Source: Babylonia areolata (lineage: Eukaryota; Mollusca; Gastropoda; Neogastropoda; Buccinidae). From it: a stretch of DNA of 64,000 bases. Below are positions 1 to 11,519 of the stretch, one piece after another. Below the pieces are notes generated by a model, which worked only from the letters and a program-made list of their open reading frames with translations, was not told the origin of the DNA and made no database searches. The stretch's first letter is position 1, and each line of letters opens with the position of its first letter. The DNA is taken from NCBI RefSeq assembly GCF_041734735.1, contig NC_134883.1:22262747-22326746 (forward strand). The letters run 5' to 3'. Made by a program: the position numbers and the translations under genes.

Positions 1-477
1 GATTGCATTATATGGAACGACTGGAATCACTTAAACCAGTGTTCGCTTATGTGTCTTTGAGATTGTTGCTCAAACTTTTGACCAACATACAAGTGGCTGT
101 ACTTCAGCATAAACGACCATGCACATGTCTATGTTGACGTAGCTACTGACACAGCAAGACGGGCTGCCCAGATTCATTGGCCAGCATCAGAACAAAGTGA
201 TCTACATAAACTCGCGGGCGCTGTGTATTCGCTTGCTGGTCTTCTTCCTGTTAGTTCAGCGGCCTACCCCTCACTGTTTGTGGACATTGGTCTTCTTTTC
301 ATTAGGTCTGCACACCACAGTACACATCAGCTGGCGAAAAAAAAACGGCTGCTTACAGTTTTAATTGGAAATTTTTGGCAAGGCAGATCAGTCAACAAGA
401 CGCTAAGGAACATCAGTAACATACAGAGAACCGTCAACGCTGTGAGCTTTTCGATAAGCGACAGTGACGCATCAACA

Positions 478-1704
478 ATGATATCCAGTTCTGCGACAAC
501 AGCTTCTGCTGTGGTGGGCCAGACTAACAGCTCGGAGTATCTGGAGGGTTTAAACGAGGAGTTTATATCTGAGGTAACACCATACCTTGTCTACCTCGTG
601 CTGCTAATGCTGTGTGGTATGTTTGGGAATTCTGTCGTGTTTCTGGTTCACTACCGGAGGGTTAAGTATAATCCCACAAGAACATATATCCTTGTTATGA
701 GCGTTTGTGATCTTCTAACCAATGTTGTGGCTCTGATAGTAGAATTTCCTAACATTTACTTTTATTACACGTACTACTCAGATTGGGCTTGCAAATTTTC
801 ATTGACTTCTTTAAATGTGCTCACAGTTTTCTCTGGTTTTATTCTTGTAGCTGTGGCCGTGGAGAGGCAAAACGTTGTTTGTGACCAACCTTCAAGAAGG
901 CTGCACAACGTGAAGAGGAAGGTGAGAATCACTGTGTCCACGGGCTGTGGTCTGGCTGTGGCACTTTCTGTGCCTCGTGCTGTTCTGTGTGGAAGCGAGG
1001 TGCATTCCAGGAATGGAGGGGTTGTTTGTAGAAATCTGCAATTTTATTCGGATAAAGCCATACCGGCCATCTACCATCTCATTCTTAGTATAGTTTTTGT
1101 AGTTTGTTTAATCGTCATGAGCATTTCTTATGGACGAATCGCTCTGCATCTCTGGCGACTGAAACGACGCAAAGTAGACTTGTGCTCTGGAAAGAGAAAC
1201 AAAGAATACTTCGATGCTGACACTTCAAATGCTAATGACATTGAAAGCACAAGACCCCGTGATATCCCACTTGTCTCGATGGCTAACCAGGCATGTACTG
1301 TTCGAGAATTGCACTCCGACAGTCCAGCTTGCACCACACAGACACCAGCTCCTTCAGAGTGTGACCAACACGACAGGTCAGAGGGCACGAGGGGAGCATC
1401 GTCCTCCACCACCACTACTGCCGCCACGGCCTGTGTTCCGAGGAAACCGATTCCAACACGTACCACGTTGATGCTGTTTGTGCTGACCGCTATATTCGTA
1501 ATCAACTACCTTCCTTATTTGATCCAGAGAGCTCTGGTAGTGTCAGGGACAAAAAGCGCTTTATGGGATACAAACAAGAGTCTGTACTATGCCATATATC
1601 GTTCTTTTTATTTGAACAGTGCCATCAATGCCGTTGTATTTATTTCCTGTTCGTCAAAATTCCGGTACGAATGCCGATGTCTTTTTCACAGGACAACACG
1701 CTGA
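478..1704 (+). CDS. Class A (rhodopsin-like) G-protein-coupled receptor, neuropeptide-receptor type, single exon
   Basis: Seven-transmembrane receptor of the plasma membrane, 408 residues from the ATG at 478. The open frame runs further upstream (to about 223), but no earlier in-frame ATG exists, so 478 is the likely start unless an upstream exon is spliced in. An N-glycosylation site (NSS) lies near residue 17. TM1 is about 35-58 (GN at 50-51), TM2 about 69-92 (Asp78), TM3 about 105-130 with the conserved Cys105, TM4 about 150-170, extracellular-loop-2 Cys184, TM5 about 195-220, TM6 about 330-352 and TM7 about 370-392. Intracellular loop 3 is long (about 221-327) and rich in Ser/Thr. The tail is only about 16 residues. 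Odd features: the DRY box reads ERQ, the TM6 CWxP motif reads NYLP, and the TM7 NPxxY motif reads NAVVF. The family resemblance is to invertebrate peptide receptors, possibly a lineage-specific orphan group; the ligand is unknown. No interrupted frame is seen. Confidence 0.85.
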   Translation: MISSSATTASAVVGQTNSSEYLEGLNEEFISEVTPYLVYLVLLMLCGMFGNSVVFLVHYRRVKYNPTRTYILVMSVCDLLTNVVALIVEFPNIYFYYTYYSDWACKFSLTSLNVLTVFSGFILVAVAVERQNVVCDQPSRRLHNVKRKVRITVSTGCGLAVALSVPRAVLCGSEVHSRNGGVVCRNLQFYSDKAIPAIYHLILSIVFVVCLIVMSISYGRIALHLWRLKRRKVDLCSGKRNKEYFDADTSNANDIESTRPRDIPLVSMANQACTVRELHSDSPACTTQTPAPSECDQHDRSEGTRGASSSTTTTAATACVPRKPIPTRTTLMLFVLTAIFVINYLPYLIQRALVVSGTKSALWDTNKSLYYAIYRSFYLNSAINAVVFISCSSKFRYECRCLFHRTTR

Positions 1705-2609
1705 TATACCCAGGATTCAAGCAAATCGTTACTGTACCAAGCACCGAGGAAAATTGCAATGACTTTAGCTGTCTGTTTCCCTTGTCATTCATGGATCCTG
1801 GGGGAGCTTTCTCCAGGAAAACTGATCACTCCCCGTGAAATATTTCTTAAGGACTCTGGAACATGACTTTGTTTCTCTTCTCTGTCGGTCTACCTGTTTT
1901 TTCTCATTTACCTTACCAGAGAGACAGAGGCGCATCAGACAGAATACCTGGACTTTGTGCTGGTAGCTAAAGCTAAAAGGAGAGGGGGAAAAACGTGAAG
2001 TGAAAACGGAATGTTTTATTTGCTTTGACATTGCCAAGACAGTGACGGATACATACCAGTAGCAGTTGTTAGCAATACTGTTCGATAAAAAACAGTCAAA
2101 GAACATTAACTTCAATCTTGTTTGTGGTCTAAACATAATCTAACCGTTGAGTATTTTCCCTATTTTAAATCGTCAAGGACAATGATCCATGCTCTTGAGT
2201 ATTACGAATAGTCACTATTCAAATATGATAATCATCATCATCATCATCATATTTATTTTTACACATCTATTTATGTATATCTGTTTATTTATGTATACTT
2301 ATTTGTATTTAACGTTTACAAGACAGTTACACTCAACGTATGTATGTATGTATGTATGGGTGGATGGATGGACGGATAGATTGATGAATGAATGGGCCGT
2401 ATTGTAGCGTAACACTGCATAGAATGAACGCATGTATTCTCTTATCAAAATCATATGTGTTACAGATACTGTCGACTGCTGATTCTTTTCTTCCCTTTCT
2501 ACGCGAACTCCCATTCTTGTTGTGCTCATGTTCGTCATATTTGTAACTTGCTAACTAACTTGTTTGTGAATGCGCGAGAGTGAAAGTGTACACAAGTGTC
2601 AGGAGAGAT
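1705..2609. other. Intergenic stretch, no gene seen
   Basis: Downstream flank and possible 3' UTR of the receptor gene. I see only short low-complexity runs (an ATC run near 2230, a TATG run near 2340). No coding exon, RNA gene or canonical AATAAA close to the receptor stop was recognised. Confidence 0.5.
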
Positions 2610-2615
2610 ATGTGT

Positions 2616-2659
<44 letters not shown>

Positions 2660-2749
2660 GGAGGTGGGAGTGCGGGGGGAGGTGGGGTAGAGGATGAGGT
2701 ATGTGAGTGTATGCATGCCTACACTGTGGGAGCAACAGGATATTGGAAC

Positions 2750-2813
<64 letters not shown>

Positions 2814-2898
2814 TTGTATGTACGTGTGTGGGGTTGGGGGTGGGAGATATGGGCGTATGTGTGTGTGCTTGTACAAGTAAGTGTTCATCTCTGTGAGT

Positions 2899-2936
<38 letters not shown>

Positions 2937-3097
2937 CGTGGAAGCTGCGATACGTAGACTAGAAATGAGTGTGTGGAGGAGGGGGTAGAGGAGGTGCAAG
3001 GTAATGTGTGTGTGTGTGTTGGAGCTCATGTACGTTTATATGTATTTGACTGTGCTTTCATATGTGCTTGTACAAGTAAGTGTTCATCTCTGTGAGT

Positions 3098-3137
<40 letters not shown>

Positions 3138-3206
3138 CGTGGAAGCTGCGATACTTAGACTTGAAATGAGTGTGTGGAGGAGGGGGCTAGAGGAGGTGCA
3201 CGGTAA

Positions 3207-3240
<34 letters not shown>

Positions 3241-3290
3241 GGAGCTCATGTACGTTTATATGCATTTGACTGTGCTTTCATATATGTGAA
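2610..3290. repeat. Microsatellite cluster with a ~200-bp tandem duplication
   Basis: A GT array (about 2617-2656) is followed by a TA array (about 2752-2812). Then a ~200-bp unit occurs twice in tandem, starting near 2866 and again near 3065. Each copy begins GTGCTTGTACAAGTAAG, carries its own inner GT array, and shares the GCCGTGGAAGCTGCGATAC block and the GGAGCTCATGTACG block. The two copies differ mainly in GT-array length and a few substitutions, which suggests a fairly recent duplication. Confidence 0.85.
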
Positions 3291-3580
3291 ACTGCATGTT
3301 TGGTGCATTTCTGTTATGCATGTGTGGGTGTATGTGTGAATGTGTGTCTTCATATTTTACATTTATTCGCTTATTTATCACCATTGTTGTCTTATTTATT
3401 TATTTATGTTTTATTATTATCATTTTATTAGTATTACTAATATTATAACTACTACCTTTTTCTATATTATAATTATTTATTTATTTATTTATGCAAGCTT
3501 ATCTATTATTTATTCCCCCGTTTGTTTGTTTTTGTTTTTGTTTTTTTGGTTTTTTTTGTTGTTTTTTGTTGTTTTTTTCA

Positions 3581-3717
3581 AGGCCTGACTAAGCGCGTTG
3601 GGTTACGCTGCTGGTCAGGCATCTGCTTGGCAGATGTGGTGTAGCGTATATGGTTTTGTCCGAACGCAGTGACGCCTCCTTGAGCTACTGAAACTGAAAC
3701 TGAAACTGTAACTTGCA
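3581..3717 (+). repeat. Short interspersed repeat, family E
   Basis: Begins AAGGCCTGACTAAGCGCG and ends in a CTGAAACTGAAACTG run. An inner hairpin has arms CATCTGC and GCAGATG. Related copies in this window lie near 34375-34485 (opposite strand), 41449-41580 and 48608-48770 (both diverged). No coding capacity; probably a SINE or SINE-like repeat whose family I cannot name. Confidence 0.75.
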
Positions 3718-4017
3718 ATAAATTAATAAATGAAATGGTTTTCAAATGTTGATATCATGCGCATAAAATGTAATTATTGATTGTCAGAGTGTTTCGTTTT
3801 GCTACAGACTTTTGTTGATATATTTTTTTCACTCCAATACAAAATGTGGCTACTCGATCAATCTGTGTTCACAAATGCTTGTTCCATGTTACAGTAGATT
3901 ATATTCTATTATTCTGATAAGATTCCCCCACCCCCCTCCCCCCACATTTTTGTAACTATGTTTGTAGGGAAGCATTTACAGGATGGGATTTTGTTTCATC
4001 TTTTTCACAATCTTGTA

Positions 4018-4240
4018 TTAACTCTCTCCATACGAACGGCGAAAGAGACGACGTTAACAGCGTTTCACCCCAATCAAAATATTACAAGCGGAAGGCTCTT
4101 ACACTGAAGAGGTGAATGTTGACAAAGAATACCACAATTCTGACGACGGAAGCTAAAGGTTGGGTCATTCAGACACCCATTGGACATCCGAGGCGTCTGT
4201 GTAGAGGAGAAGAGAGGACTGGCCGTACTGAGTGAGTTAA
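4018..4240. mobile_element. TTAA-flanked MITE (piggyBac-type target preference)
   Basis: About 223 bp bounded on both sides by TTAA. Imperfect terminal inverted repeats read TTAACTCTCTCCATACG on the left and, as reverse complement of the right end, TTAACTCACTCAGTACG. The interior has no ORF of note. TTAA at both ends is the signature of piggyBac-superfamily insertions, so this is inferred to be a non-autonomous derivative. The autonomous partner is not in the window. Confidence 0.7.
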
Positions 4241-4394
4241 TAAAAGAAAAATTCATCATCTTAATTTCACGTGTACCAGGATTTTATTGTGTAAACTCAT
4301 GACTAATTTGATTTAGTGGTTTTATTGAGTAACATACTTAGCAAACACAGGTGTAGTTTCATGTCGGAAAGAATCAAAGCGCGCGTGTGTGGGG

Positions 4395-5180
<786 letters not shown>

Positions 5181-5228
5181 ATGGAGGTCCATTTAGTTTT
5201 TGGACTACGTGACAAGGCTGTACTCTAG

Positions 5229-5507
5229 GTTTCCTGTCATAATGATATTTCAGCGTCAATCAGGCCCGAGAGATACAGACACGTGCAGTGTTTGTCAGGA
5301 AATTAGAGCAACACACCCAAAGATGCATCCATGAAGTGGATGATACTCGATTGTGTGGTCCCAGTCTTCCCATTTAAGCCCACAGCACACTCTACTGGTT
5401 AGGAGCCGTCCGCAGGCCCAAAACCCCACCTCCATTGGGATTCGAACCCGCGTCCTCCCAGCCGTCAGTACGCGACGCTAACCACTTCGCCACGGCGGTA
5501 GGTCACT
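5229..5507 (-). mobile_element. SINE family A, partial copy (head and first part of body)
   Basis: Reading the minus strand, the tRNA-like head starts near 5507 with an A box (TGGCGAAGTGG) and a B box (GGTTCGAATCC). The family body follows and is cut off near 5229, just after the block GATATCATTATGACAGGAA seen in the complete copy at 51778-52654. The distal ~600 bp of the long form is missing. Confidence 0.85.
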
Positions 5508-5585
5508 CTCCCCTTTTTTTTCTTTTTTTTTAACCCAGGTTTTGATGGCATCCACCTTTGTGCCCTGGCAAACTGTATTTCAGTT

Positions 5586-5589
<4 letters not shown>

Positions 5590-5674
<85 letters not shown>
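5590..5674. repeat. Self-complementary (CA)n-(TG)n array
   Basis: A CA array (about 5590-5626) turns at CACCTGTG into a TG array (to about 5674). The two halves are reverse complements, so a single strand can fold into a long hairpin. Confidence 0.9.
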
Positions 5675-5677
<3 letters not shown>

Positions 5678-5944
5678 CGTCTGTGACAAGGCATGAGAAA
5701 CTAGAGCCAAATACGTAAAATGTCCTTGTTCTGAACAAATACGTCCATTCTTCCAATGAATCACCAGGAAATAAAGTTTCGCTGGGTTCGAGATGACAAC
5801 ACATGGAAACATAGACTAACCAACGACAAGCAACAAGACATGTAGGATAGGTATAGCTTATTCACAAACGTAATATTATGCCCCACGACGAATATGTTCG
5901 GTTTAGCACTTAAACTTCATAGGCCTACATGCATACAACAACAA

Positions 5945-6925
5945 CAAAATAGGCAAGGCCTTCAAGACTCACTTGTGGTACACTTTTTTTTTTAAATTCT
6001 TAATAAATTCAATCGTTAAAATGTGTTCTGTGTTTGCTATTATAAAGCTTCACGTTACTTTTTTTTTTATTAAGAAAAAAAGGCCTGAGCGCAGATTCGA
6101 ACTCAGCATATTCGAGTGGGAAGAAATTGTCTTCGTCACTGCACTCTTGCGGATCGACTGCTTCTGTTAAAAAAAATTATATTTCAGCATGCTTTTTTCA
6201 GGGCAATAAATCGATTGCGGTATTCGAAGTATAACCTGACGCTGTTGAAATCATAACATTTTGGTGTATCTCGGGCATTTAAGAATTCTTTAAAGTCCGC
6301 GGTAAACTTGGAAGACGTTGCTAATACCGCAATCACACTGCAACATTTAGCCGTTTTCTCTGGATCTACGTAGGTGTACAAGTATAGCTACACTCGCCGG
6401 GAATGTACGATACTGTCAATTCAGTTTCTCTTTTATGATTCTAGTTGATTGAGTATCCACTTTAAAAGATTCATATGCAGTAAACACGTCAGTGATGTAG
6501 TGTGTCACTGTATGTGTTATGTCCAAAATTTGTATTTCTTTCATTTTAATTGCAAGCAAGATAAACAGGGTCATGCTGTCTTTTTATCAAGCATCGCCAG
6601 TCCTACTGCAACTGGGACGCCGTACTGTGGTGTTTTCGGAATCCCGGAAATGGCCTCATCGAAATAAACCGTTAATGATACGAGAAACACGGCTTTATTC
6701 GGGAGACTTACAAACTACCATTGGTACGACAGTGAAAAATGTTTTCCTACTATTTTTAAGCCAAATTTGGTATTGACGGACAAAGTATTTCCAGAGAAAA
6801 CTAGTGGCAATGTTAAAGTTTAGTTACCACGGACACACACACACACACATACACACACACACACACACACACAACCGAACACCAGGTTATAACATAGACT
6901 CACTTTGTTTACACATGGGATTCAC
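5945..6925 (+). repeat. Interspersed repeat family F, copy 1
   Basis: Shares with 7565-8205, in the same order and orientation, the blocks GGCAAGGCCTTCAAGACTC, TCGTTAAAATGTGTTCTGT, a diverged stretch ending near ACAAAGTATTT, a CA array, and ACATAGACTCACTTTGTTTA. A B-box-like GATTCGAACTC lies near 6093. No intact protein is seen. The class is unknown; it is most likely a non-autonomous mobile repeat with a variable microsatellite inside. Confidence 0.65.
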
Positions 6926-7564
6926 TAGTGAAAAAAAAAACAAAAAAAACCACGTTCCCTTCCACTTAGTAGGTACATTTACTGCAGCCTGGCACTGAGG
7001 AGAAGGAGTTATAATTATATGTAAAATTTCACAACAAAACATAATTCACTCCCTTTCTGCCTTCAACAAAAGCCATGAACCATGAACCACTGCACACATT
7101 ACTCGAGGCTTTACCCAACAAAAATAGAGACCAGTGTGACAAAGTATAGTGCCCGTATCACCAAGTAATGAGGGAAATCACTTCATAGCTGTGTTTCGCG
7201 TTTTCGTTTAGATCATGTCTTTTTCGGAACGCAATATTTCGTTTTAATCGAGACCACCGGAACTTGATAAGATTCATCTGCATTACGTCAAACATACAGA
7301 TCTCTCTCTGTCTCTGTCTCTCTCAGTCCCTGAGTCTATCGTATGTGCGCCGCGTTGCGTGCGCGTGTGTGTGTGTCTCGTGCGTGCGTGTGTGTCACGC
7401 GTGTGCATGTGCCTGTGCGGTGTGTGTGTGTGCGTGCGGTGTACGGCGGAGCGTCAGTGTTCTTTGCGCGGCGTTCGTGGTCTGCACATTGTTGCACGAT
7501 AAAGCCAGTGACAGACACACAACTGAGTGACCGCCACCTAAACTGAGGCGCACAGCAATACATA
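6926..7564. other. Unique-looking spacer between two family F copies
   Basis: Contains a short CT run near 7300 and a GC-rich GT/CGTG stretch (7350-7440). No gene recognised. Confidence 0.4.
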
Positions 7565-8111
7565 ACAAGAGAGGCAAGGCCTTCAAGACTCACTTGTGAT
7601 ACACTAAAAAAAAAAAAATTCTAATCGTTAAAATGTGTTCTGTATTTGTTATTATAAAGCTTCGCGTTAAAAAAAAAAAAAGAAGAAAAAAAAAGAAGTC
7701 CTAACCAGATTCGAATTAAGTCCCCTAGCATTAATTACAGAGTAATTTCCCTTTTTTACTATCTGCACCAAAAACGTTTGCAAAAATAAATAAAACTTCC
7801 ATGCTTACGGCAAAAGAAGTTCCTGTTTGAACAAAAAATGATAATAATGACTGCTCTTTTTGTTGGGTCAGAATATGAGATCAAAGTGCCAAGTTTAGAG
7901 AATACAAAAAATATAAATATAACAGTAAATGCAGTTAGCATATAATTAGCTTCTTTTTTTTTCTTTTCTTTTTTTTGTGCCCATCCCAGAGGTGCAATAT
8001 TGTATTAAACAAGATGACTGGAAAGAACTGAATTTTTCCAATTTTTATGCCTAATTTGGTGTCAACTGACAAAGTATTTGCAGAGAAAATGTCAATGTTA
8101 AAGTTTACCAC

Positions 8112-8147
<36 letters not shown>

Positions 8148-8205
8148 CCGAACACCGGGTTAAAACATAGACTCACTTTGTTTACACAAGTGAGTCAAAA
8201 AATAG
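7565..8205 (+). repeat. Interspersed repeat family F, copy 2
   Basis: Shorter copy of the repeat at 5945-6925 with the same block order, including the CA array (about 8115-8146) and the block ACATAGACTCACTTTGTTTA near 8164. The middle differs in length from copy 1. Confidence 0.65.
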
Positions 8206-8559
8206 ATGTAGCGAAACAGATGTAGCAACAAATCTGTCGCCATACTCCATGAACCCAACCGAACAAAAAATCCTTGCTGGTTTCCGCGCCACATGAAAGG
8301 CAGTCTCAAACACAATCGCTGGTGGCCATGATTACTGACTCATTTCCACCAATTTAACACTTTCTGCCCAGTGTCTAGCGGCTGTTTCCTGACGTCTCTC
8401 TGAAGTTCCGACATCTGCTTACAACTTTAAATGCAGAAACAGGAACATAGATGGCATTACATTATACGTTACTTCATGATACCATGCGATGAGTGCGTGC
8501 CGCTGAAGGGGCCTCGGTTTATCGTTTCATCCAAATGTTTAGACGCTCATTTTGATTTA

Positions 8560-9060
8560 CCAGTCCAGCCGGCTTGGGAGAAAGGGCGGCGAGAGCGGGA
8601 TTCGAACCCAGAACCTCGTCCTCGGCCGCAACAGTATCCCACAAACAACCTGGAGAAAGTACAGCGCAGATCAGCTCGGCGAATTATGCACTGATGACCG
8701 TCTTCCGCGGCCGCCCCCGCCTCCAGTGCAACCGAGCTTATCACCAGGCTGGAACTCGACCCCCTCAAACCGCTGTGCCGCACTGCAGCGAAGGCCACCA
8801 TGAGATCATGGGCGGTTTGGTTCAGGTGGCACCCCGGGAAGGTACTCTAGTGCGGACAAGTAGAACTGTCCGAGGCCACCCAGAGAAACTACAGGTCCCC
8901 TTCTCCCGCACTGACTCTCACAGACACTCCTTCTTCCCTTCTGCTGTCCGCCTGTGGAACCAGATTCCAGATCATGATTATAATATCAGCCATTTCCCCT
9001 CAGTCTTTCAAGACCAGGACTGAGGCCTGGCTGCGAGCCTCAGGCTCAGTATAGGTACAG
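8560..9060 (+). mobile_element. LINE 3' fragment (reverse-transcriptase C-terminal tail)
   Basis: Plus-strand frames give LEKVQRRSARRIMH (near 8653) and then HSFFPSAVRLWNQIP (near 8925), the typical end of a non-LTR retrotransposon ORF2. It ends near TGAGGCCTGGCTGCG at about 9021. The coding parts lie in different frames, so the fragment is decayed and strongly 5'-truncated. A tRNA-like B box on the minus strand (GGATTCGAACCC as read on plus, near 8598) abuts its left side and may belong to a SINE. LINE clade not assigned. Confidence 0.7.
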
Positions 9061-9477
9061 GACAGGGTTGCTGGGTTTTTTTTGTTTTGGGGTTTTTTTT
9101 GTTTGGTTTTTTTGTTGTTGTTGTTGTTTTTTGTTGTTGTTTTGTTTTGTTGTTGGTGGTGGTGTTGTTGTTGTTTTGTTGGGTTTTTTTTTTGTTTTTT
9201 TGTTGTTTTTTTGACTGATGCTGTGTGGGGCCCGGGTTCCCCTGGCTGAACGAGGGGGGCTCAACGGTCGTACACAGACATCAGTCACCTAGAGCGCACC
9301 CCTCTATCTATTGTGGACTGTTGCCCTGTATAGGGATTACCACAGGATTATAGACAAAACAATACAAAACAAAAACAAAAAAGCGTCGCTCCAACACATA
9401 CATAACTCCGGCATTCACACAAGGGAAAATACGGAATTCCCATCAGTTTAATGGACACACACGCACGTACGCGCGCA

Positions 9478-9535
<58 letters not shown>

Positions 9536-9610
9536 GCACGCACGCACACTAACACACACACTGACACCCACGTATGCACTCTCACACACTACACACACAC
9601 ACACACGACG

Positions 9611-9656
<46 letters not shown>

Positions 9657-9658
9657 GG

Positions 9659-9717
<59 letters not shown>

Positions 9718-9730
9718 ACACACACACTTG
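9061..9730. repeat. T/G-rich tract and large CA-array block
   Basis: 9069-9215 is poly-T interrupted by G (TTG and TTTTG runs). 9479-9720 holds several CA arrays separated by short CG-containing spacers. No coding content beyond repeat-encoded frames. Confidence 0.85.
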
Positions 9731-10935
9731 CTGGCCTCCCACCCATCAGAAAGGCAATACCCTTCCCAACAGATTTTACAAGATGAAGCTGAATGAACAC
9801 TGCTATCATACCAGTCGCCCGTGCAACACGGTTCATGGCTGGAGTGAACAACTGCTAATTGGTCGGAATATATAGGAAGCCAGTGACAGAATAATAACTC
9901 CCTTTTAGTCCTCATGTCAGTCACATGAACCGCACCTTCTGCCTCCCCTCCCCCCCCCCCCCCCCCCTCCCACCCCCCTTTAACCCTCTTGTATTCGGAT
10001 TCTCTGAAGTGAAACTCCCCTTATTTTGTCATCTTAATTTGCAGTTATACTCTATAAAAACGGGCGTGTATGAACCCGCACTAGCTACATACATACTGTG
10101 ATGTGAACCTCTAGAATAATTAAATTTGGCAGGTGAGTTCATACAGCCAGGTACTGTATATATAATCTGAACCTTCCGAAGGTCAGCGTCCTGCCCAGCT
10201 GTACTGTACCCCTAAGTAGCACAAATTAGAGTTTATTTTCTTATTCGGCGAGTGGTGATTTGCCGTGCACAGTTTTGTTTTTGATAGTCAGTGCCGCATC
10301 AACTGACGTCACGGTTTGGGCTTTCGCTGGATTGAGAGGAAGATCTCACTCAGTGACATTGTTTCAGTTACTTCTGGAGTGTCTCAGTGCAGTTCGTCTT
10401 TCCAGTTTTTGAAAAATTGGCCATCGAAGACCCCCCTGAGAGAAAGTGGGTCAGGTGTGTGCCCTTCCGAGCGTAGCTTGTTTAGACTGAGCGGGCTTTT
10501 GCCGTTTGTTTGTCCGAGTCTGTTTGTTTTTCGGCATCAGTTTGACTGAAGAAAAACGCGAAGAGGAAAAGAAAAAAATCAGTCCGTAGCAGTGTCCGGC
10601 ACTCAGCCGGTGTGTCGGGTCCGTTCGTATTTGGCAGCAGAAAGTCGGTGACATCGGCTGGCCGTGTTTCAGGTCACCGGGCCACATGTCACACAGTGGC
10701 TCAAGTTGCGGCGTGGCGAGGCGGCACGTGGTGTTCGGCGGCACCATTCCACCTTGGCAGTCTTCTCAGTCGTGATGACGGGTGCCATGCTGAATTCTCA
10801 CCCGAGTTTCCATGCAGAGTTCGATCATCCCCGTTGCAGCTCAGTGGTGGGTGGAGATTGTTCCGATCTCCTGGGTCAACATCAGTATGCGGTACGGCGG
10901 ACCTGTTAGTGCCTAAAACCTCTTCATGTATAATA
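9731..10935. other. Intergenic stretch with possible regulatory features, no supported gene
   Basis: A poly-C tract lies at about 9948-9968. A strong splice-donor-like CAGGTGAGT lies near 10130 and a CRE-like TGACGTCA near 10305. Open frames at 10316-10549 and 10612-10941 show no recognisable domain. This could include an untranslated exon, but I cannot support one. Confidence 0.3.
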
Positions 10936-10939
10936 TATT

Positions 10940-11115
10940 AGTACTACGCACGCAGAAGATCAAATCCCTGCTTCTGTAACCCATGTCAACGTTCGGTGGG
11001 TTATGGAAGCAAACTAGTGATGAACATCCCCAGCATGCACACCCCCGTCTGAAAACGGAGTATGGCTGCTTACATGTCACTCGGGGTAAACAAAGACGGT
11101 CATACACTGACGTCG
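10940..11115 (-). repeat. Interspersed repeat family D, copy 1
   Basis: Contains GAAAACGGAGTATGGCTGC and CGGGGTAAACAAAGACGG, the reverse complement of blocks in the copy at 16095-16200 (CAGCCATACTCCGTTTTC; CCGTTTTTACCCC). Non-coding; family unknown. Confidence 0.6.
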
Positions 11116-11519
11116 ATAAAATGCCGGTTACGTGTCTGCCGGCGCGCGCGCGCGTGTGTGTGTATGAAGTGTGAGTGTGTGTGTCAGTGTGTGTGTGTGT
11201 GTGTGAAGTGTGAGTGTGTGTGTGCGTTCAAGGTCTTATCTTACATATTTTTCCACTAATTGCAGTAGCTGATCCAGTTCCTCTTAGATATCAATCATTC
11301 TGTCACTGGTAAACTCAGCAACAGAACATAGCCCACAACCGCCAAAAGTTGTGATATTTGGCCAGAAGATAGTTGATGACGTAGAGGAACCCTGGCACTT
11401 CTTTTCGCCACAGCGCAGACTACGGAAAGTGATCCTGGCCGGCTGGCTGTGTGAAGCGGCCACACACACCCCCCCCCCCTTCCCCGAGTGCCATCAGTGC
11501 TGCGCGGAAGGGATTGAAA

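Noticed and set aside
223-477. N-terminal extension of the GPCR frame
   Set aside because: The frame is open, but the first in-frame ATG is at 478; the upstream frame begins with GTG and shows no receptor similarity.
892-1505. Minus-strand and other-frame ORFs inside the receptor gene
   Set aside because: Shadows of the GPCR coding frame without domains of their own.
2535-3339. Several 80-160-codon ORFs rich in Cys-Val or His-Thr
   Set aside because: Pure translation of GT/CA/TA microsatellites. The same applies to frames at 4303-5228, 5465-5812, 9348-9924, 15074-15678, 39148-39566, 42830-43107 and 60207-60619.
10200-10941. Possible first exon or promoter with a CRE-like TGACGTCA and strong donor CAGGTGAGT
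   Set aside because: No partner acceptor or coding exon could be linked to it, so it is only mentioned as a stretch.
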